Part shown: piece by piece, positions 59,374 to 64,000 of the stretch | Position numbering within the stretch: the stretch's first letter is position 1 | How the letters are laid out: the number at the start of each line of letters is the position of its first letter | Source: Streptomyces cellostaticus | GTDB taxonomy: Bacteria; Actinomycetota; Actinomycetes; Streptomycetales; Streptomycetaceae | DNA: 64,000 nucleotides | NCBI RefSeq assembly: GCF_001513965.1 | Contig: NZ_KQ948022.1 | Span: 124,001-188,000 of the forward strand | Direction: 5' to 3' | Program-made: the position numbers and the translations under genes | The notes under the pieces: model-generated | What the model was told of the DNA's origin: nothing | Database searches by the model: none | The model's input: the letters and a program-made list of their open reading frames with translations, nothing else

Positions 59374-61200
59374 ATGTGCGGAATCACCGGCTGGGTGTCC
59401 TTCCACAGCGACGCCCGCACCCAGACCCCGGTCCTCGAGGCCATGACCGCCACCCTCGCCCCGCGCGGCCCCGACGCGGCGGGCCTCTGGCTCGGCGAGC
59501 GCGCCGCGATCGGCCACCGCCGGCTGGCCGTCATCGACCTCGAAGGCGGCGCACAGCCGATGACCGACCGGCCCGAGGAGCCGGCCCTCGTGCTCAGTTA
59601 CAGCGGCGAGGTCTACAACCACCACCGGCTCCGCGCCGAGTTGCGCGGCCGAGGGCATGTCTTCCGCACCCGCAGCGACACCGAGGTGGTGCTGCGCGCG
59701 TACGCCGAATGGGGCGAGGCGGTCGCCGAGCACCTGGAGGGCATGTTCGCCTTCGCCGTCTGGGACGAACGCGAGCAGCGGCTGCTGCTGGTCCGGGACC
59801 GGCTCGGCGTCAAGCCCCTGTTCTGGGCCGCCGTCGACGGAGGCCTGGCCTTCGCCTCCGAGCCGAAGGCGCTGTTCGCCCACCCGGAGATACGGCCCCG
59901 GGTGGACGCCGACGGGCTGCGGGAGGCGTACAGCCTGCTGTTCAACACCGGGCCGACGGTGTGGTCCGGCGTACGGGAGGTCGAGCCCGGCGGAGTGCTC
60001 GTCCTGGACCGGGACGGCATCCGCGAGCGCCGCTACTGGCAACTGGAGGCCGCGCCCCACGCCGACGACCGGGACACGACCGTCGAGCGGATCCGTGACC
60101 TGGTCGGCTCGGCCGCCCGCAACCAGCTGGAGGCCGACGTCCCGCTGTGCAGCCTGCTCTCCGGCGGCCTCGACTCCACCGTCCTGACCGCCCTGCTCGC
60201 GGACGAACTCCGCCTGCGCGAGGGACCCGAGGCGCGGATCCGTTCCTACGCCGTCGACTACAGCGACCAGGCCGAGCACTTCACCGGCGACGTCCTGCGC
60301 ACCGGCCACGACACCCCGTACGCCATCGAGGCCGGCGCCTTCATCGGCACCGACCACAGCACGGTCGTCCTCGACCCGCGCGCGCTCCTCGACCCCGGGC
60401 ACCGCAAGGCGGTCGTCGTCGCCCGGGACTCGCCCATCGGCGTCGGCGACATGGACACCTCGCTCTACCTGCTCTTCGGCGAGATCCGCCGGCACTCCAC
60501 CGTCGCCCTGTCCGGCGAGGCCGCCGACGAGGTCTTCGGCGGCTACCCCTGGTTCCACAGCCCCAAGGCGCTGGCCGCCGACACCTTCCCCTGGCTGCTG
60601 GTGACGGGCGACGAGGCCGCGATGCCGCTGAACCCCGAACTCGACCTGTGCATCGGCGAGTTCCGCGACGACACCTACCGCACCGCCCTGGCCGCCGTGC
60701 CCCACCTGGACGGCGAGACCCCCGTCGAGCACCGGCAGCGCGAGCTCCAGCACCTGTCCCTGACCCGCTGGCTGCGCCAACTCCTGCACCGCAAGGACCG
60801 GTTGAGCATGGCCCAGGGGCTCGAGGTGCGGGTGCCGTACTGCGACCACCGGCTGGTCGAGTACGCCTTCGCCACGCCCTGGGCCCTGAAGAGCCACGAC
60901 GGCCGGGAGAAGAGCCTGCTGCGCGCCGCGGGAGCGGACCTCGCCCCGCACTCGGTGCTGTACCGCCCCAAGAACCACTACCCGGCCACCCACCACCCCG
61001 ACTACAACCGCGGCCTCCAGCAGATGGCCCGCGACGCCCTGTCTGTCGAGCAGGTCCGCGCCCTGGCCGACGAGACCCGCATCAAGCCCTGCCTCGACAC
61101 CCCGCCCGACCGGCTGGAGTGGGGTCACCGGCTGCGCCTCGAACGCGTCGTCGACCTCGCCCTGTGGCTGGACCACCACCGTCCCGAACTCGCCCTCTGA
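59374..61200 (+). CDS. Asparagine synthetase-like amidotransferase
   Basis: This 608-aa class II glutamine amidotransferase begins MCGITGWVSF, so Cys2 is the glutaminase nucleophile. It has the N-terminal glutaminase domain (1-210) and a C-terminal synthetase domain with the pyrophosphate loop SLLSGGLDSTVL near residues 258-269. SGEAADEVFGGYPWF and RKDRLSMAQGLEVRVPYCDHRLVEYA follow, as in AsnB. It uses glutamine and ATP to amidate a carboxylate. Lying within a secondary-metabolite cluster, it may amidate the product rather than make asparagine. The ATG at 59374 follows GGAGCC; the gene is 17 bp after the exporter. Confidence 0.9.
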   Translation: MCGITGWVSFHSDARTQTPVLEAMTATLAPRGPDAAGLWLGERAAIGHRRLAVIDLEGGAQPMTDRPEEPALVLSYSGEVYNHHRLRAELRGRGHVFRTRSDTEVVLRAYAEWGEAVAEHLEGMFAFAVWDEREQRLLLVRDRLGVKPLFWAAVDGGLAFASEPKALFAHPEIRPRVDADGLREAYSLLFNTGPTVWSGVREVEPGGVLVLDRDGIRERRYWQLEAAPHADDRDTTVERIRDLVGSAARNQLEADVPLCSLLSGGLDSTVLTALLADELRLREGPEARIRSYAVDYSDQAEHFTGDVLRTGHDTPYAIEAGAFIGTDHSTVVLDPRALLDPGHRKAVVVARDSPIGVGDMDTSLYLLFGEIRRHSTVALSGEAADEVFGGYPWFHSPKALAADTFPWLLVTGDEAAMPLNPELDLCIGEFRDDTYRTALAAVPHLDGETPVEHRQRELQHLSLTRWLRQLLHRKDRLSMAQGLEVRVPYCDHRLVEYAFATPWALKSHDGREKSLLRAAGADLAPHSVLYRPKNHYPATHHPDYNRGLQQMARDALSVEQVRALADETRIKPCLDTPPDRLEWGHRLRLERVVDLALWLDHHRPELAL

Positions 61201-61209
61201 GGAGCCCCC

Positions 61210-62439
61210 ATGACCACACTCCCCGATCCGGTCCCGCTGATGGGGTGCCCGTACAAGAGCAACCCCTACCCCCTGTACGAGCGGATGCGCGAGGCCGGCC
61301 CGGTCCACCGTGTCCTCTTCCCGAGCGGCGTACAGGCCTGGCTGGTCACCGGCTACGACGCCGCGCACGCGGCGCTGAACGACGACCGCCTCGGCAAGAA
61401 CCACGACCGCGGCAACGACCGGTGGCGGGCCCGCGCCTCGATCATGCCCGAGCCGCAGCACTCCCAGCTCCAGGCCCACCTCCTCCACCAGGACCCGCCG
61501 GTCCACACCCGTATGCGGCGCTTCGTCACCGACGCGTTCACCCCGCGCCGCATCGAGCAGCTCCGGCCCCGTTTCCAGGAACTGGCCGACGCTGCCGTCG
61601 ACGCGCTCCCCGAGACCGGACCCGCGGACCTCGTCTCCGGCTTCGCCGCCCGCTTCCCCTTCCAGGTCCTCGCCGAAGTAATCGGCCTGCCACCGGAGCT
61701 GGCGGACCGGTTCGACCGCGACTGGGGCAAGGTCGTCCAGCCGGTCGGCCCCACCGACCCCGGCCGCCCGCTCTACGAGGCCCGGCTGCACGGGCTGCAG
61801 AGCTACATAGCGGACGTCGTCGCGCACAAGCGGCACCACTGGGACGACGACCTGCTCAGCCGTCTGGTCGTGGCCCGTGACCGTCGCGAACTGGCGCAGG
61901 AGGAGCTGGACTCGATGATCTTCCAGCTCCTGGTGGCCGGCCAGGAGCCGGTGACGAACCAGATCACGACGGCCCTGATCGCTCTGTTCCGCAACCCGGA
62001 GCAGCTGGCCCGCCTGCGCGACGACCCGGACCTCCTGCCCCGCGCGGTGGAGGAACTCCTGCGCTACGACAGTGCCTTCGAGCTGACGACCTGGCGGTTC
62101 TTCGACAAGGACAGCGATCTGCACGGCACCGGGGTCCCGGCCGGCGACTCGGTGATCGTCTCCCTGTGCGCCGCGAACCGCGACCCGGTCCGCTTCCCCG
62201 ACCCCGACACCCTCGACCTCGACCGCACCCCGAACCCCCACCTCGCCTTCGGCCACGGCATCCACTTCTGCCCCGGCGCCGCACTCGCCCGCGCCGAACT
62301 CCAGATCGCCCTCGGCACCCTCCTCGCCAGGCTGCCCGGCCTCCACCTGGCCATTGCGGACGAGGACATCGAGTGGATCCCGGCCGTCCTCGGCCGCGGC
62401 ACGAACCAGCTGCCCGTCGGCTACGACCGACGGCTCTGA
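61210..62439 (+). CDS. Cytochrome P450 with altered I-helix
   Basis: This 409-aa P450 has the haem loop FGHGIHFCPGAALAR (ligand Cys354) and ExxR in EELLRYD (Glu282, Arg285). The I-helix reads LVAGQEPVTN: Glu246 is kept but the Thr that normally follows, used for proton delivery to the bound oxygen, is Pro247, with a Thr two residues later. This variation occurs in some P450s with special chemistry. The ATG follows GAGGAG overlapping the stop of the amidotransferase gene (9 bp apart). It is expected to modify the isonitrile product or precursor. Confidence 0.92.
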   Translation: MTTLPDPVPLMGCPYKSNPYPLYERMREAGPVHRVLFPSGVQAWLVTGYDAAHAALNDDRLGKNHDRGNDRWRARASIMPEPQHSQLQAHLLHQDPPVHTRMRRFVTDAFTPRRIEQLRPRFQELADAAVDALPETGPADLVSGFAARFPFQVLAEVIGLPPELADRFDRDWGKVVQPVGPTDPGRPLYEARLHGLQSYIADVVAHKRHHWDDDLLSRLVVARDRRELAQEELDSMIFQLLVAGQEPVTNQITTALIALFRNPEQLARLRDDPDLLPRAVEELLRYDSAFELTTWRFFDKDSDLHGTGVPAGDSVIVSLCAANRDPVRFPDPDTLDLDRTPNPHLAFGHGIHFCPGAALARAELQIALGTLLARLPGLHLAIADEDIEWIPAVLGRGTNQLPVGYDRRL

Positions 62440-62569
62440 CACCCGCGTCCCGCTGACCGGGCCCCACCACCATCAGGCCCGGCTCCGGCTTCCCGCCCTG
62501 CACCTGCCCGACGGCGCCTGGCCACCCCACGCCACGGCGCCATGCCCTCATGCCCTCCGGAGGAACGAC

Positions 62570-63493
62570 ATGCTGCTGACCACCGCCCATCCCACGCGCA
62601 TCAGCACCGCGATCCTGCGCCTGCTGCTGCCGTACCACCGCACGACCGACCACGCTCCCGCCCCCGCGGAGGCGTTCTGGCACCAGCAGCGCCGGATCGC
62701 CGCCTTCGTACGCGACGGCGCACCCGTCGAGTTCACCCTGCCCGGGTTCCCCTGCAAGTCGCCCAACCCGGCCAAGGTGCTGGGCCGGCTGCCCGACCAG
62801 GCGGAGCGCCTGTCCCTGCGCTTCCTGAACACGCTGTGCACCGAGATCGAGCGGATCTACCCGCCCGGTGCCCGGGTGGTCATCTGCTCCGACGGCCATG
62901 TCTTCGGCGATCTCATCCGCGTCCCCGACCGGCACATCGACGCCTACTCCGACGAACTGCGCGCACTCATCGGCGACTTGGCTCTCAGCAGACTGTCCGT
63001 CTTCGACCTGCGCGACATCTTCGGCGCTCTGGCGCACGACGCGAAACGCGCCCGTGTCCACGACCGGTACGCCCCGCCGGTGGCGGCCCTGCGCGCCCAG
63101 GTCAGGTCCGACGACCCCACCCTCGCCCTCTACCGGGGCATCACCCGCTTCCTCGTCGAGGACACCGCGGACTTTCCCGGTACTCGTTCCGCCCTCCAAC
63201 GCGAGTGTCGTGAACGCGCCTACGGCGTCATCCAGCGCAGCCGCGCCTGGGGCGCCCTGGTCGCCGAGCACCACCCGCGTGCCGTGCGCCTGTCCATCCA
63301 TCCCCAGCCGGCCGGCGCCCCCAAGTTCGGCATCCGCCTGCTCGACGCGCCGGACGCCTGGACCACCCCCTGGCACTCGGCCGCCCTGCGCCGGCCCGAC
63401 GGCACCTGGACCCTCCTGCCCCGCGCCCGGGCCGCCCGGCTGGGCCGTCTGGTCCATCGCGACACCAGGCCCAGCCACTTCGAACAGGGCTGA
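62570..63493 (+). CDS. PvcA/IsnA-type isonitrile synthase
   Basis: This 307-aa enzyme of the PvcA/DIT1 family turns the amino group of an aromatic amino acid, usually tyrosine or tryptophan, into an isonitrile with a carbon from ribulose 5-phosphate. Diagnostic blocks are FPCKSPNPAKVLG at residues 60-72, VVICSDGHVFGDLIRVPD near 103-120, and VRLSIHPQPAGAPKFGIRLLDAPDAWTTPWHSAAL near 241-276. Length and order fit the family. The ATG at 62570 follows GGAGGA. No PvcB-type iron/oxoglutarate oxygenase follows; the P450 may replace it. It is the last gene of the cluster, 130 bp after the P450. Confidence 0.92.
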   Translation: MLLTTAHPTRISTAILRLLLPYHRTTDHAPAPAEAFWHQQRRIAAFVRDGAPVEFTLPGFPCKSPNPAKVLGRLPDQAERLSLRFLNTLCTEIERIYPPGARVVICSDGHVFGDLIRVPDRHIDAYSDELRALIGDLALSRLSVFDLRDIFGALAHDAKRARVHDRYAPPVAALRAQVRSDDPTLALYRGITRFLVEDTADFPGTRSALQRECRERAYGVIQRSRAWGALVAEHHPRAVRLSIHPQPAGAPKFGIRLLDAPDAWTTPWHSAALRRPDGTWTLLPRARAARLGRLVHRDTRPSHFEQG

Positions 63494-63518
63494 GCCCCTC
63501 TCCCGTAACGTGGTGATC

Positions 63519-63917
63519 ATGACTGGTGAGAGTGATCTGCAGAAGCTGCTGAGCGGTATGCGTCCGGAGCTCAATCCGGGCCGTTATGTGTTCACCACCG
63601 TCGAGGGCGGCGTGCCTTCCGGGGTGACCCCGGTGGTGACGGTCGCCGAGCAGGAAGGCCTGACCGTGGTGGCGCCGCTGGAGGAGGCGGACGCGGCGGG
63701 GATGGCGTACGACTACGTGGCGGGCTGGATCACCCTGCGGGTCCACTCGGCGCTGGAGGCGGTGGGGCTGACCGCCGCGGTCTCGCGGGAACTCGCCGAC
63801 GCCGGCCTGAGCTGCAACGTCGTCGCCGGGTTCCATCACGACCACCTCTTCGTGCGCCACGAGCACGCCGACCGGGCGGTGGCCGTCCTGGAGGGCCTGG
63901 CGGAACGCTCCGCCTGA
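63519..63917 (+). CDS. ACT-domain protein
   Basis: This 132-aa protein is made of two ACT-like segments: residues about 1-62 (LLSGMRPELNPGRYVFTTVEGG, VVTVAEQEGLTVVAP) and about 68-128 (AGWITLRVHSALEAVGLTAAVSRELADAGLSCNVVAGFHHDHLFV). This matches a small COG3602-type family. ACT domains bind amino acids, but these stand-alone proteins have no known role. It is the same strand as the isonitrile synthase with a 25-bp gap; cotranscription is possible, but the family is widespread in Streptomyces and probably unrelated. The last 83 bases of the window show no gene. Confidence 0.82.
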   Translation: MTGESDLQKLLSGMRPELNPGRYVFTTVEGGVPSGVTPVVTVAEQEGLTVVAPLEEADAAGMAYDYVAGWITLRVHSALEAVGLTAAVSRELADAGLSCNVVAGFHHDHLFVRHEHADRAVAVLEGLAERSA

Positions 63918-64000
63918 GGCCGGTGCACGATGCGCAGGAGGGCGTGACGACACGGGGGTTGTCCCGACCTCCGATGGACCGGCTCACCGGATGGTGCAGA

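Noticed and set aside
59191..62442. 1083-codon minus-strand open frame across the amidotransferase and P450 genes
   Set aside because: Both plus-strand genes carry complete catalytic motifs; the minus frame has only Val/Gly/Asp-rich repeats typical of antisense codon bias.

Overview
The window is high-GC actinobacterial DNA, almost certainly from a Streptomyces chromosome. The evidence is strong GC bias at third codon positions, many GTG/TTG starts, GTGA/ATGA stop-start overlaps, a conservon, a snapalysin with its LysR regulator, a butenolide-hormone locus, and SpoIIE-type phosphatases. I saw no rRNA, tRNA, CRISPR array, insertion sequence or prophage.

Layout. (1) 1-12.3 kb is a group 5 (1h) high-affinity [NiFe]-hydrogenase locus. 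hypB-F-C-D-E run rightward. A converging leftward operon carries a 523-aa conserved protein, the small and large subunits, a NifU-like protein, a DUF5947-type protein, two small proteins and hypA. (2) 12.3-12.8 kb is a tandem duplication of a LysR 3' end; the LysR gene and a divergent doxX follow. (3) 14-22 kb holds a SpoIIE phosphatase, FUSC and DedA membrane proteins, a large exported-domain protein, a sortase-type surface protein and a deacetylase-like lipoprotein. (4) 21.9-27 kb holds the snpR/snpA pair, a TetR gene, two crotonases and a thioesterase. (5) 27.1-32.8 kb is a conservon (cvnA-E) plus a second P450. Its CvnB is an internal duplication and its CvnE P450 lacks the ExxR motif. (6) 33.2-34.6 kb is a deletion scar: two polyamine-type ABC permease remnants and a cache-domain remnant. 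(7) 34.6-44.4 kb is mixed: flavin reductase, DUF6215, a GCS2 ligase, two divergent multi-domain SpoIIE phosphatases, an NmrA/TetR pair and a secreted protein. (8) 44.7-50 kb carries acyl-CoA oxidase, receptor, P450 and second receptor genes, the gene content of the avenolide locus, with ARE-like boxes between them. (9) 50.1-54 kb is a copper operon: CopA ATPase, PCuAC chaperone and a Met/His-rich membrane protein. (10) 54.2-63.5 kb has an ECF sigma factor, then a Fe/B12-type ABC importer, an MFS exporter, an asparagine-synthetase-like amidotransferase, a P450 and a PvcA-type isonitrile synthase. An ACT-domain gene closes the window.

How the genes work together. The hydrogenase genes should allow scavenging of trace H2. 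The oxidase/P450 pair would make a butenolide signal sensed by the two TetR receptors. The last cluster looks like a self-contained route to an isonitrile small molecule with its own export and re-import. Because it lies directly downstream of a copper-handling operon, I infer a metallophore, possibly for copper, whose product I do not recognise. That cluster is the best candidate for an undescribed system. The butenolide locus, the duplicated-roadblock conservon and the deletion scar are the next most interesting regions.
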